Origin: Sparassis latifolia
Lineage: Eukaryota > Basidiomycota > Agaricomycetes > Polyporales > Sparassidaceae
DNA: 64,000 nt
Assembly: GCA_018466975.1 (NCBI GenBank)
Contig: CM031557.1
Span: 1,426,001-1,490,000, forward strand
Direction of reading: 5' to 3'
Positions 30,197 to 42,891 of this stretch are shown here, piece after piece. A model generated the notes under the pieces. The model did no database searches, was not told the DNA's origin, and saw only the letters and a list, made by a program, of their open reading frames with translations. Made by a program: the position numbers and the translations under genes. Each line of letters starts with the position of its first letter. Position 1 is the first letter of the stretch.

Positions 30197-30861
30197 ATGC
30201 CCAAGTCCCTCACAAAGGTCGTCTACAAGCCGGACACCCAGTCCACAGACCAGTTCATCATCATCGTCAACCCCGCAGAGGTACGCGTCCTTCCTATTCA
30301 TCCTTCCCATTCGTCGCTCAGAACCCACTACTCACCCTCAGTACCATCGCTGGAAAGCAGGAGGTGCGCTTTCCTTACTCTTCGTTCCATCCTCCACTCA
30401 CCAGATCACCCACAGAAACGTGAATCTCGCTCTTTGTTTGCCGCCACCTTCCCGCTCGCTCACCTCTCTATCCTATACACACAGGACCATTCCCCTGACA
30501 GACGTCGTCGACTGTGCGTTCCACTGATCTCCGATCGTGCTCATCCTTATCCGATCGCACTACAGCGTTCCAGGTCTTCTTCTCCAACCAGGGCTCCCAA
30601 GGTATCCTCGGCCAGGCGTCCCGCCAGCAGCTCGAGCACGTCTTCGACACCAGCAAGGACCTCGACGTCGTCCAGCTGATCCTCCAGAAGGGCAAGCCCG
30701 AGGCCGCGGACGCCATCTCGTCCGGCGGCTCCGCGATGAATGTCGGCATTGGCAGCTTCACCGTCGACACCCGCGGCAAGTCGCTCTCTGGCGTGCCTAA
30801 TCGCGGTCACCGGGAGGGCGCAGACGCACGGACATGCCTTTCGGGAGAGCGGAACATATAA
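30197..30861 (+). CDS. RTC3: SBDS N-terminal domain protein, RTC3-like
   Basis: Four exons encode a small protein of about 125 residues: MPKSLTKVVYKPDTQSTDQF and FIIIVNPAE (30197-30280), YHRWKAG, TIPLTDVVD, then SFQVFFSNQGSQGILGQAS and TVDTRGKSLSG. This is the fold of the SBDS N-terminal domain, seen in the yeast protein Rtc3 (YHR087W), which is linked to RNA metabolism and telomere-capping suppression. The junction after KAG is out of phase by one base with a canonical donor (GTGCGC) and acceptor (CACAG at about 30483). Either the splice site is unusual or the consensus has an indel. The C-terminus runs to TAA at 30861. Confidence 0.85.
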
Positions 30862-31030
30862 TTGTAGTAGTGTAGGAATATTAACATTTGTGCATGTGCC
30901 GGAGATGTCGTGCCACCCTTATATGGTCTCCTACAAATCTCTACAAAGCACGTCAGTTCGGGGCCCAGTAGCTGCTGCCCGCTCCCACCACAGAACTCCA
31001 GCGCAAGTACTCACCGTCCGTCACAGCACG

Positions 31031-32385
31031 ATGCCCTCGACTGTCGTCCTCGGCACAGGCATCATCGGCCTCTCCACCACGTACGCCCTCGCCCTTCTCA
31101 CCCGCGACACCGACCCCGCCCACGCCATCCACCTCGTCGAGCCGTCCCCGCAGCTCTTCGCCTCCGCCTCTGGCAGGGCCGCGGGCTTCCTCGCCAAGGA
31201 CTGGTTCGGCCCCGCCATCGCGCCCCTCGCCGCCCTCTCCTTCGACCTCCACCGCGCCCTCGCAGCCCAGCACAATGGCCGCGACCGCTGGGGCTGGTCC
31301 GAGAGCGTCTCCTACTCCCTCGACCGCGACGCCGCGTCCGCGCCCCCCGCGCACACCGTCGACGTCCCGGGCCCCGAGGCCGCCGGCATCTCGGGCCGCA
31401 ATGGCGGCGGCGCGGAGGGCGGCGTCGACTGGATCCTCACCGGCGAGAGCCGCGCGACCGTGCTCGGCGGCACAGAGCAGGAGGCTGCTGCCCCGCTCGG
31501 TGCAGCGGCTGGTCCTGCGTGGCTCCGCGCCGACATCGGTGCGCTGCAGGCCATCTCGGGACGCCAGTCGACCGGGCAGGTGTGCGTAATAAATACATCG
31601 CGTCCCGCGCTCGCTCGCTGACGGCCTCTCGCACGCGCAGGCACCCGCTGCGCCTGTGCGAGTTCCTGCTCGAGCAGTGCACCGCGCTCGGCGTGTCGCT
31701 GCACCACCCCGCGCGCGCGACCGCGCTCATACCCGGTGCCGCGCCCGCGCTGCGCCTCGAGCTCCTGGGGGACGCGCCCGGCACGCGCACCGTCCCCTGC
31801 GACAGCCTCGTCCTCGCCGCGGGCTGCTGGACGCCGCACGCGTACCGCACGCTCTTCCCGCACGCGCGGCGCGTCCCGCGCGTGGCGCCGCTCGCCGGGC
31901 ACTCCGTCGTCCTCCGCTCGGCGCGCTGGCAGCCCGCGGCGGGCGCGCCCTGCGCCGCGGTCTTCACGTCGGACTCGCCCGGGTTCTCCCCCGAGGTCTT
32001 CTCGCGCGCCAGCGGGGACGTCTGGCTCGGCGGGCTGAACTCGGCGGCGGTACCGCTGCCGGCGCTGCCGACGGACGCGGTGGTCGAGCCGGAGAGCGTC
32101 GCGCGGCTCGTGGGTGTCGCGCAGGCGCTGTGCGGGGACGACGTGGAGGTGCTCCGGGAGGGCGTGTGCTTCAGGCCCGTGTCGTCGACCGGGCGCCCGA
32201 TGATCGTAAGAGTGCCCGGTGCAGATCTGGGGGAGGGTGCGGAGGGCGTGTGTGTGTTCGTTGCGACGGCGCATGGCCCGTGGGGGATCAGCTTGAGCTT
32301 GGGCACCGGCACGGTCGTCGCGGAGATGGTCCTGGGGAAGGAACCGAGCGCGGACGTGAGTGCGCTCGCGAGCTGGTATGATTAG
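31031..32385 (+). CDS. FAD-dependent oxidoreductase, D-amino-acid-oxidase fold (TDA3-like)
   Basis: Two exons (31031-31581 and 31641-32385) join in phase to 431 residues. The N-terminus MPSTVVLGTGIIGLSTTYAL holds the GxGxxG dinucleotide-binding motif, followed at the end of beta-2 by an acidic residue (HLVEPS). The middle has the family's ASGRAAGFL and TGQVHPLRLCEFLL. The C-terminus has RPVSSTGRPMI and ATAHGPWGISLSLGTG, the second FAD-contact block. Members of this fold oxidise amine or amino-acid substrates with FAD. The closest fungal pattern is Tda3-like proteins, whose yeast member acts in endosomal traffic. The exon GC content is very high compared with the left block. Confidence 0.83.
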
Positions 32386-32560
32386 GGTGCGAGGTAGGAC
32401 ACTGAGCGCTGAGCGTGTAAATTGAACAATGCTGCACCTAGAATGCCCACGTATTGGAAGAGGACTCGAGGATGCTTGCATAGAGACAGTGAAATTATCC
32501 AGGAAACGTATGAGGTACAGATAGCGGTACACACTTGAGAAACACTTCCGCCCTCGCACA

Positions 32561-33383
32561 TCACTCCTGCTTAGCATCTTCCCCCGCCTGCGGAGTGCTC
32601 CCCGGGACCGCGCGTGTCTTTACCCAACCCACCTCCTCCCCGTCCACGCCTACAATCCCCACCCCCTTCGCGCACAATTCCTCCGCCGCCACCCTCCACG
32701 CCCGCTCTCCACCCACACTCCTTACGCCCTCCTCTACGACCCAAGTTCGCCATCCCTCCTCCACACAATCCAGCGCGCTCGCGCGCACACAATACTCCCC
32801 CGCGAGGCCAACCACAAACACGTCCGTGACCCCCGCCGCGCGCAGGAGCGCCGCGAGTCCGCTCACCGCGCTCGCGAGCGGCGGGTCGCGCAGCGGCGCG
32901 CGGAACGCCGAGTACATCTCCACGCGCGGGTCCGTGCCCTTCAGCACGACGCGCTCGAGCGCGCCCGCGGCGAGCCCCGCGGCGAACGCGTTCCCCGGCG
33001 TGCCCGCGACGCAGTGCACGGGCCAGAGCCGCGACGCGTACGCCTCGTCCGCGTTCGCGGGGTTCGTGATCGCGGCGAAGGACGTGAAGGGCGCGAATGC
33101 GGGCGGGCCGCCGTGGGTGCGCGCGAAGCTGATATGGTTCGGCGGGTGGTGGTCCTTCGTCGCGACCTTGAGCGCGAAGGGCAGCGTGAGCAGGTCGTTG
33201 ATGACCGGGATGATGGCGCGCCCGTCTGGCACGGCGAGTGCGCCGTCCTGCAGATGGTGTGAGACGGGGTCAATGAAGGACACGAGTATACTGTACGGGT
33301 GGGCAGAAGTCTTCTTGCACGTCCACGACGAGAAGGGCGGGTCGAAAAGGCTCTGGGATACCCTTTGACTCAGACTTTGACAT
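32561..33383 (-). CDS. PNC1: nicotinamidase (isochorismatase-like hydrolase)
   Basis: Exon 1 (from ATG 33383) reads MSKSESKGIPEPFRPALLVV then DVQEDFCPP. A ~48-nt intron leads to DGALAVPDGRAIIPVINDLL and the rest. The catalytic triad of the family is visible: Asp in VDVQEDF, Lys in RVVLKGTDP and Cys in GLAGEYCVRASALD. A metal-ligand DHHPPNHISF stretch is in place (Asp-x-His). Nicotinamidases hydrolyse nicotinamide to nicotinate and ammonia in NAD salvage and so relieve sirtuin inhibition. The length, about 255 residues, is slightly above the usual 210-220 because of an alanine-rich insert. It is convergent with the FAD oxidoreductase gene, 175 bp apart. Confidence 0.9.
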
Positions 33384-33557
33384 CGTGGTCACTGATAGGG
33401 AGAGTGGCTTGTTTGTCCTGGGTCAGGCGCTATCATGAAGGCGTAAAACTGTGCGAGATAGTGGAAGGTATAACAATATTGTAGGTGTACCCCAACTGAC
33501 CAATATACACTTAAACTAGATGTGTATATAGATACCGCAGCTGCAACCGCGACGTCT

Positions 33558-35547
33558 CTACTTGTGCGTACGGTCACCTACCGTCTCTGCCCACTGCTTG
33601 CTCCCCATCTCGACCAGCCGCGAACAGCACCGCGCAAAAGCAAACAACTCCTCGTCGCCTGTGAACATCGCACTGGAGACAACCGTGTCACTCGACAGGC
33701 CCTGCATGCAACACACAACCACCTTCAATACTGAATAACTAATGGATACTGGGAGCACGTACGAGGTCGTCCATAATGTTACGCATGTGGTCTGACATGT
33801 CTTCGGACTTCTTGCCCGAATCGTCTGCGAAGATCTGGAAGATAGGGACCTCGGACGTAATGAAGAGCTTCGTCTGTCGATCTCGTCAGGTACCGTGTCG
33901 CTTCACAATCTGGTTAGAATGTACCTTGCTCTCATAGCATGCTGGAAAAAAGGAGTTCGTTAGCCTACCCCGAAGAAAAACACACAGGTAACATACCATC
34001 TACGAAGGTAATGAACCTGCGTGCCTGTAAACCATGTAATGGTCAGCTCGCAGGCATGCAAACTGCAGCATGAGGTAGCACACCTTGTCCTTCTGGTTAA
34101 GCCCCAACTTCGGCACATCTAGCACAAAGATCGTCCCAAACGTCTTCGTGACCTCAATGTAATCCGCCGCACTCAGTGGCTTCCCACAAAGCTCCTCGAA
34201 CCGGAACTTCGCCACCGCCGACGAGCTCTCGGGCACGAACAGCGGGCGCCCCCATATCTCCAACTTACGGTTGGGCACAACCGGATCGGATGGGTCAGAG
34301 GTAAATGCCTCGAAAATCTTCTGAACTTCGAGACGGTTCTCAGCCGTCAATGGGTCATAGTAGACATGCGAGAGCGTGCGCGGTATCCGACGGTAGTCTG
34401 CGAGTAGGCAATAAGCTGCGTGAGTAAAGCGCACGAATGTCTCAGGAAGACTGACCAGTCCCGGAGTTAAGGGTCGTAACATTAAAGCGCGTGTTGAGAA
34501 GATCAATACATGGCAAGAAGCTGGACCGCTGGATACCATTCTTGTACAGGTCGTCTGGATGACGGCTGCGAAGAGCATAATCAGCTATCGCAGATCATTC
34601 GTTGCCAGGGTAACTTACTTGGAGGTTACCACACAGACCACTCCGTAGTTCAGCAGCTTCTCAAATAGCTGACGCAAAATCATCGCGTCCGCGATATCCG
34701 TTACCTGCAAGCGAAACGCAGACGCTCGAAAGAGAACCCCAGCAGAAGAAATCGGCGCGCTCACCGCACCTGGAACTCGTCAAAGCACAGAACGTACGCT
34801 TCGTTCGCGAGGTCGCGCGCGACCGGCGCGATCGGGTCACCGCCGCCCGCACCCAGCTTCGCCTTCATCGCGTGTACGCGCTTGTGCACATCGATCATGA
34901 ACGCGTGGAAGTGCACACGCCGCTTCCGCTTGATGGAGCGCGGTAGAGACTTGTAGAACAGGTCCATGAGCATTGTCTTTCCTGTACCGACGTCGCCGTA
35001 CAGATAGAGTCCCTTAGGTATGTGGTCTAGGGGTATTGAGGGGGCCGGTGCAGGGGTGGATGAGAATAGGCGCGATACCTTGGAGGTAGATGTCAGGGAT
35101 GACCGACGGATAGCTATACACCACGTACCAGGAACGCTGCGCAGGAGCGGTGAAATCTCAGGTGGATGGTATTTCACGATCTCATCGTGCAGACCCTGGA
35201 GCTTCTCTATGATGCGTGTTTGGTGATCATCTTGCTGCAGTGTTCCCGACTCTATAAGAGTAGAGTAATGCTCCAGCGGAGTCTTCGCAGCTGCCAATTT
35301 TGCAAGTTAATCTCTTATTCAAGGTAGAATGGCTTGCCCCCTGACCTGGATGCGATGCTTGCTGGGCATGCAGCATGCTCGAGTCATGAGCAGGTCTATG
35401 CTCTATCGCCAATGAAGAATTGAGGCGATGCCATGGCACAATTGCTGGCCGAGAGTGACCAGGACGAGCGACAGAGCGAGAACGCAGTGGTGAGGATTGC
35501 ACACGGCGATGTGCAGGCAAGTTCGTACGGACTTTCGGGAATCTCAT
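33558..35547 (-). CDS. AFG1: AFG1-family mitochondrial AAA ATPase
   Basis: The first exon encodes a basic, Ser/Arg-rich presequence (MRFPKVRTNLPAHRRVQSSP) typical of mitochondrial import. An intron follows, then KTPLEHYSTLIESGTLQQDD, the diagnostic start of AFG1/LACE1 proteins. Walker A is GDVGTGKT at about 34985 and Walker B CFDEFQV at about 34775, followed across an intron by TDIADAMILRQLFEKLLNYG. Later conserved blocks are DYRRIPRTLSHVYYD, RFRFEELCGKPLSAADY and IFVLDVPKLG, ending RLVEMGSKQWAETVGDR. AFG1 proteins sit in the inner mitochondrial membrane and help degrade or disperse unassembled respiratory-chain subunits. Several short introns are in phase and no lesion is seen. Confidence 0.9.
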
Positions 35548-35932
35548 GTGGGATGAGACAAAGATGCAACACAGAGAATGTATCTATCGGGTATCTTTAA
35601 GACAGAGAAGATATCCGGAAGAGAGGGAACTCGAGCAATGTCGAGAGGATGTTGCAGCATGATATTCGGCCGACGCGATCTTGATGACCGATCGCACACA
35701 GGAACATGACATCCACGTGTTTACCAAATATTCGCCCGTTAAACTCCGCGCCAAAACTAGGCGCCGATACCACCCGACAAGCAAGTTGCGATGCATCTTC
35801 CTCAGCGCGAAGAAATTCAAAAAATGAGACGCATAGGAGAGGCACGCAATATCATCGAGCGAAAGGGTAAATTTTAGGACCAAAGTACAGAAAACCGAGC
35901 CGCTCGTACCCCGGTGCGATACGCATTCGCAA

Positions 35933-37920
<1,988 letters not shown>

Positions 37921-39589
37921 ATGCCATCCCGGGCGGCGAAGTGCGTGTCATAGTCGAAAAATTATCCCGTTTACGTCCTAGCTGATAGACATGGCGTCGT
38001 CTTGCTAGAGGGAAGAAGCGCGCCATTGAGCAAGTACTCAGTGATGCCGAGGGGAGCGACGCTGCGTCCTCGTTGAGGTCTGATACACCGCTCTCACTTC
38101 CAGCCGCGAGGACGGTGCCAACCAAGAAACGTATGTTCTGCGATAGCACTACCTGCGCTCCAACTCATTTTCATGTCCCTCATATGCACTTATGCACTTC
38201 TCCTGCACTTGCAGCGAAGCGAGCAGAAACTAGAGTCTGTCCAGTATGTGAAGTGTCCATCCCTCTTAGACTCCTCGGGAAACACTGTGATCTGGAAATG
38301 GAGCGCGTAGAGGAAGTTATGCGTATGATAGGTTCGACAGAGGTTCTAGCGGATGCTGAACCAGACGACGGGTGCGTGGCCCAGAATGCTCACCCGTCTC
38401 TAGTCTCAAACTCTCTATTTAAGTCTCACGAGCCGAAGCCGTCGCTCTGCAGTGAAAACGCGTAACACCACCGGCTCCTCCATCGCGTCTACCTCCGAAG
38501 TGACCCTCGAGCAAACTAGGAAGATGCTGCGCGCCGTCAAGAGACATCGCAAGCAGCGACACACGAAGTTACGTGAAGTTACGCGTGATGAGGACGAAAC
38601 GCGATGGCAGGTGGAGGGAGAGGAAGGAACTATATGTCCAGTTTGTCAACGGCTCGTCAAAGGAGATGCTGATGTAGTAGACGCTCATGTGGATGCGTGC
38701 CTGGCCCATGTTCAACTGCAAGAAGAGCAGACTCCCGGAACAAGTGGAAGCGGACACGGAGACGTTGACCGGGATGTAGACATTGATGGGGATGTAGAAG
38801 AGATCCGGGAGAGTGCGACTGCTGGAGTGAGTTTCAGAGGTGCGTAGATGCCGATTTAATGATACGCCGCGGCTAGCCTGACATCGAGCAGGCACTGGTT
38901 TCGAAATACGAGACCGCGCACAACAAGATGTCGAGGATGAAATAGACGTGGATGGAGAGGACGAGGCAGTATTCGGTGCCCCACAATTCACTGAAAGTGA
39001 CATCCTCGCGGCCACGAGCGGTTTACACCAAGCTCGCTCGGCAAATTCACCTTCGCCGTCAGATGATGGTTCGGACTTGGACGTAGAACGTGAAAGAGAG
39101 ACAACAATGAAGCTGACAAGTGGAAAGGAGATAGAGTTGAAGACTCTGAGAGATCTTGTGGCCGAGGGAAGATGATACGCCGGCAAGCGGAGGTCGTTGA
39201 AGACGTAAAGCGGACCATGGAAGAGGTGATGGGTGTCGGAGAGACGGATAGAGTAGATCAGGCAGTTGAAAAGGCGCGACGGGAGGGTAACGACGTCGCG
39301 CTGATCCATGCACTAGAAAGCAAGGTCAATCACATGGTAAGCGAACACAACATTCATTTCACGGAGCTAAAGTGAGTTGAATCTATACCAGGTCTCAATC
39401 CGCGTTTCATCTTCGACGTCGTCACTCTGTCGCATATGTCTGGATCCATACACTGAACCTACCGTCTCCACAGGCTGTTGGCACACTTGCTGCCGCGAGT
39501 GCTGGCTGCGGTGCTTGGGTTCAACGAAGTTGTGCCCAATCTGCAAGAGAATCACCGCGGCAGCAGACTTGCGGAGAATTTACTTATAG
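37921..39589 (+). CDS. RNF220-like E3 ubiquitin-protein ligase
   Basis: The start exon MPSRAAK joins across an intron to KKRAIEQVLSDAEGS. A zinc-binding module VCPVCEVSIPLRLLGKHCDL follows, then EVTLEQTRKMLRAVKRHRKQ, a second Cys/His module ICPVCQRLV with HVDACLAH, an acidic linker and a basic helix. The C-terminal RING is CRICLDPYTEPTVSTGCWHT, CCRECWLRCLG, CPICKRIT, ending ADLRRIYL exactly as in RNF220 proteins. RNF220 is a RING E3 ligase for nuclear substrates. Between 38400 and 38455 the frame changes by one base (LFKSH versus SRRSAVKTRN) and I could not place an intron there. This may be a small indel in the consensus. Confidence 0.8.
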
Positions 39590-40488
39590 CATCGTTCAAT
39601 TGTTATATGCAGCCTGGTTTGTATTCGCTTTCGTTGTCTTTTCCTCGCTACTTTCGCCGTACTTTTCTATCTGGCGTGGAATTGTAAGTCAGAAACGTCC
39701 CAAGACACTGGGTAGCGCGAAGGAAAAAGGGCTCATATCTGGCCTTGTCAATTCCTCACTTCGTCGAATGCATAAACCAGACAGAAGTCAGTTACAACAT
39801 CAACACCAAACTGATCAGGACACCAAATTACAGGAACTTGGTGCCACCACGACGTCTATAATCATAGCAGACAACTGGATAAAACGCTCACCATCTCATC
39901 ATTTTCCGGCTAGACGGCTATATCATCTTACACGCAAGAACAAACGGCGACCTCAGTCCAAGAGCAAGTTGGGGCTGTAATATATACACATGCAGGCGTA
40001 ATAACTGACGATTATGCGAGGGCTGATCAGCCTGTGACGTGCCAGCTGTGTTAGCTGCACCAATTCGCAGGCAGTCGATGGACGCACTTGATCAAAGAAG
40101 GCTGTGGGTTACTCCGTGTGTAGCCAATGTAGATGATCAAAGGAATCCAGCCATAGTGAATAACCGTCTGGTGGGGGTCACGTCATACAGAGATTGACAG
40201 CGTAGGCAAGACAGAGACATACTCGTCCGAAGTCAATGGCCTTGATAATTCTCTCCTGAGTTACAATATGATAAACACAAGAACTCAAAAATATGTGCCG
40301 GTGGTGGCCACGTACTTTTGTCTCTTCGGAAGGCATTCTGGAGGGTTTGGTCGTGGGCGTTCACGGTAAACGTTGTCGGCGCTTGCCGACGAATTTTACA
40401 CTTCGCAGAATAAGCGCGTACGTAGCGCACACCTCCTGCCACTCTCCTGCCCAGACAGCCCAGTGCAATTCGCGTTTGGCTCTCAAAG
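39590..40488. other. intergenic region upstream of eIF3f
   Basis: About 900 bases follow the RING gene stop. A hydrophobic plus-strand frame (39600-39980) starts right after it, but nothing conserved supports it. The rest should contain the eIF3f promoter. I see no RNA gene or repeat. Confidence 0.35.
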
Positions 40489-41656
40489 ATGGCTTTCGGC
40501 TCACGATCATCTGCCGCGTACATTCAAAATGCTGCTCCTGGGTTCATCTCCACACCCGGGTATGTAATCGCCTTGGATTGTTTTGAATGTCGAGTACAAC
40601 TTGTATTTACAGACGGGCACCGACATCTGCAACCGTCCATCCCGTTGCCCTTTTCTCCATCCTCGACCACTACCTCCGACGCACCGATGCACAGGAGCGG
40701 GTGATCGGAACTCTCCTCGGGACGCGCTCTGACAACGGCGAGATCGAGATTCGCTCGTCCTTTGCCGTTCTGCATAGCGAAACGGAAGAGCAGGTTGCAG
40801 TCGACATGGAGTATCATCAGACCATGTACGATTTGCATCACAAAGTCAACCCGAGGGAGGTCATCGTCGGATGGTGAGTCCTGCCAATCGGATTGCCAAG
40901 TCTAGAATTGACGGCATCTGCAGGTATTCGACAGGCTCTAATCTGAATACCTACTCTGCTCTCATACAAAATTTCTACTCCCAAGAGACTGCGCCGCATC
41001 AAGCTGTCCACCTCGCACTAAATACCGGTATTAAAGAGGGTGAGAAGGCAGGGGTCCAGGCATTTGTCGGGTACGCGTTCTCCCTCTCTTCACTCCACCG
41101 TATATCCATCGCATCGCAGATCGCCTGTTGGTGTATTCCCCAAGCCCGAAAACTGTGTATTTGTACCCATTCCATGCGAACTCCGCTTCCACGAGGCTGA
41201 ACGTAGTGGATGTGCGTAGAGCTTCCCTGTCATCGTCCAACCCGATGTCCTCACAACTCCTAACAGTCGATCTTTTGGCCTCAACCTCTAACTCCCCTAA
41301 TGCCAGCATCGCGCATCCAATCACCGACCTCGAAGTTCTTGAGCGGTCCCTCAAATCCGTGGATGAGATGCTGGAGCGCGTCCTCTCATACGTCCGGACG
41401 GTCCTCGCGGGCGAGGTCAAGGGGGATCCCGCAGTGGGCAGATACCTGATGGACACATTGGGTGCGAGCACAGAAGATCTCGAGAAGGGGGGATTCAATG
41501 CTAGTCTTCAGGTATGTATGACTTGATCCCCATGATCGATTGAAACATGCCTGATGATGGGTTCCGTAGGACACACTGATGGTATCGTATCTTGCAAACC
41601 TTGTCCGTTCACAAGCGGAGGTATCGTCTCGACTAGCACTCGTGACAGCGTCGTAG
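40489..41656 (+). CDS. translation initiation factor eIF3 subunit F
   Basis: Six exons (40489-40559, 40613-40873, 40924-41070, 41120-41211, 41267-41511, 41570-41656) join in phase to 300 residues. The MPN/JAB domain is plain: [76 protein letters not shown]. The JAMM metal motif is absent, as expected for the non-catalytic eIF3f. The C-terminal helical part has [20 protein letters not shown] and [18 protein letters not shown]. eIF3f is a stalk subunit of the eIF3 complex, which organises mRNA loading on the 40S subunit. It converges with UreF, 83 bp apart. Confidence 0.93.
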
Positions 41657-41739
41657 TTCCCTGCAAAATAATGTACGCTATCTTTGCAGTGCATTTGTTT
41701 GGTATCTGTTATTCATATCTGAGCTCGGATGCAATGATT

Positions 41740-42700
41740 CTAGCTGTTAAAAATCCGTGAATGCTGCAGATCATGCCGTGCTGCAAGGATTTCGCCCAAG
41801 TGCCATGTCATCGCTGGTCCAAGCGAAACCTCCTGCAAGAGATTGTCTGAGTCTGCGCTGACGGATGGAGGCTTATCGTAGCCTGTCCGGAGATGTTTGC
41901 ACCGTGATGTCTCCACCTCGACGAGCGGCTTAACGACGTGGAGTAGAAGTTGTTGGGCAGCGTATGGTCCTAATGTATTCAATCGGACGGAAGCTGAAAG
42001 AAGGCTCCGGGCGTGCAGGAACAGATGGAGGAATTGACTGCGTTCTGAAGATGAAAATCATAGGCATGAATCAATCGCCGATCCATTTGTTAGGAGGGTA
42101 GTTCCTACCTAGCGAGAGACCCAGCGCGGCTGTGAGGACACCCCAGCAAACAGGGAGATGACCATGATTATCTTCTCGTCTAATCTTGAACTTAAGGGCG
42201 TCGATGAACTTCCCTGGACGAGCCTCCCGTGTCGCGCCAATGTCCACTTGCCCAGCATCTTCCCTAGAGTGCGAGAGCGACATGGATGGCTTTGAGAATC
42301 CTTTCGAGTACAACGTGAGGAGGGCAACTCCTTGGGACTTGGACGCACGTCTGGCGACATGATTTAGTGTCATGGCCTCGTAGAGATTGTCGAGCGCCTT
42401 AACACTATCAGGGCGCTGCTCAGTCTTTCCTTCCCTTCTCTACGTCGTCCCAGGTAGAGTGCATCAGCTCCTCCATGAGCCTATGCGCATCCGATACGAA
42501 TGGGAGTGCGCTCCGAGCATATGTTGCGAGACTGTCTCGCACGAAGTTCGTGGTGATGTCAACGCGTCTCCCGACCGAGAAACAGACGCGAATAATCCAT
42601 GTGCGACGTAAGACTCAAGACCAGCTGAAGCGACGAATGATCCAGTGGGGAGATTGCTGTCGGAAAGGAGCAGAAGAATGTAAGCTTCGTCGTCGTTCAT
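41740..42700 (-). CDS. urease accessory protein UreF
   Basis: The start MNDDEAYILLLLSDSNLPTG and SFVASAGLESYVAHGLF are the signature N-terminus of UreF. The middle has RDSLATYARSALPFVSDAHR, then ALDNLYEAMTLNHVARRASK and SQGVALLTLYSKGFSKP. The C-terminus has GHLPVCWGVLTAALGLSL and LGPYAAQQLLLHVVKPLVEV. UreF works with UreD and UreG to load nickel into urease. Between 42540 and 42600 the frame must change by one base (GDALTS versus GDA-VDITTNFV). I cannot place an intron there, so a consensus indel is likely. Confidence 0.88.
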
Positions 42701-42891
42701 GGTGTCGATGAGCTGCTTGCTCCGAGATTTCCCAATGCGGCGCTGACGTAACGACATGCGCGCCCGTTGACCGCGGCACGCGTCCGAGTCGCGACTCGGA
42801 TACTCTTCATGATTTCTGGCTCGGAACTGCGCTCCAGCAGACACTAGCTGTCATATTCTTCCGGGTAACACGTTGCATAAGCCTGGACAAA

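Noticed and set aside
30910..32385. A single 491-residue frame starting at 30910 upstream of the FAD oxidoreductase
   Set aside because: Its first half is a Pro/Arg/His-rich shadow of the true exon in another frame; the oxidoreductase frame with one intron has clear family motifs.
31312..32577. A 421-residue minus-strand frame across the FAD oxidoreductase
   Set aside because: It is an Arg-rich antisense shadow caused by the high GC content, with no conserved motif.
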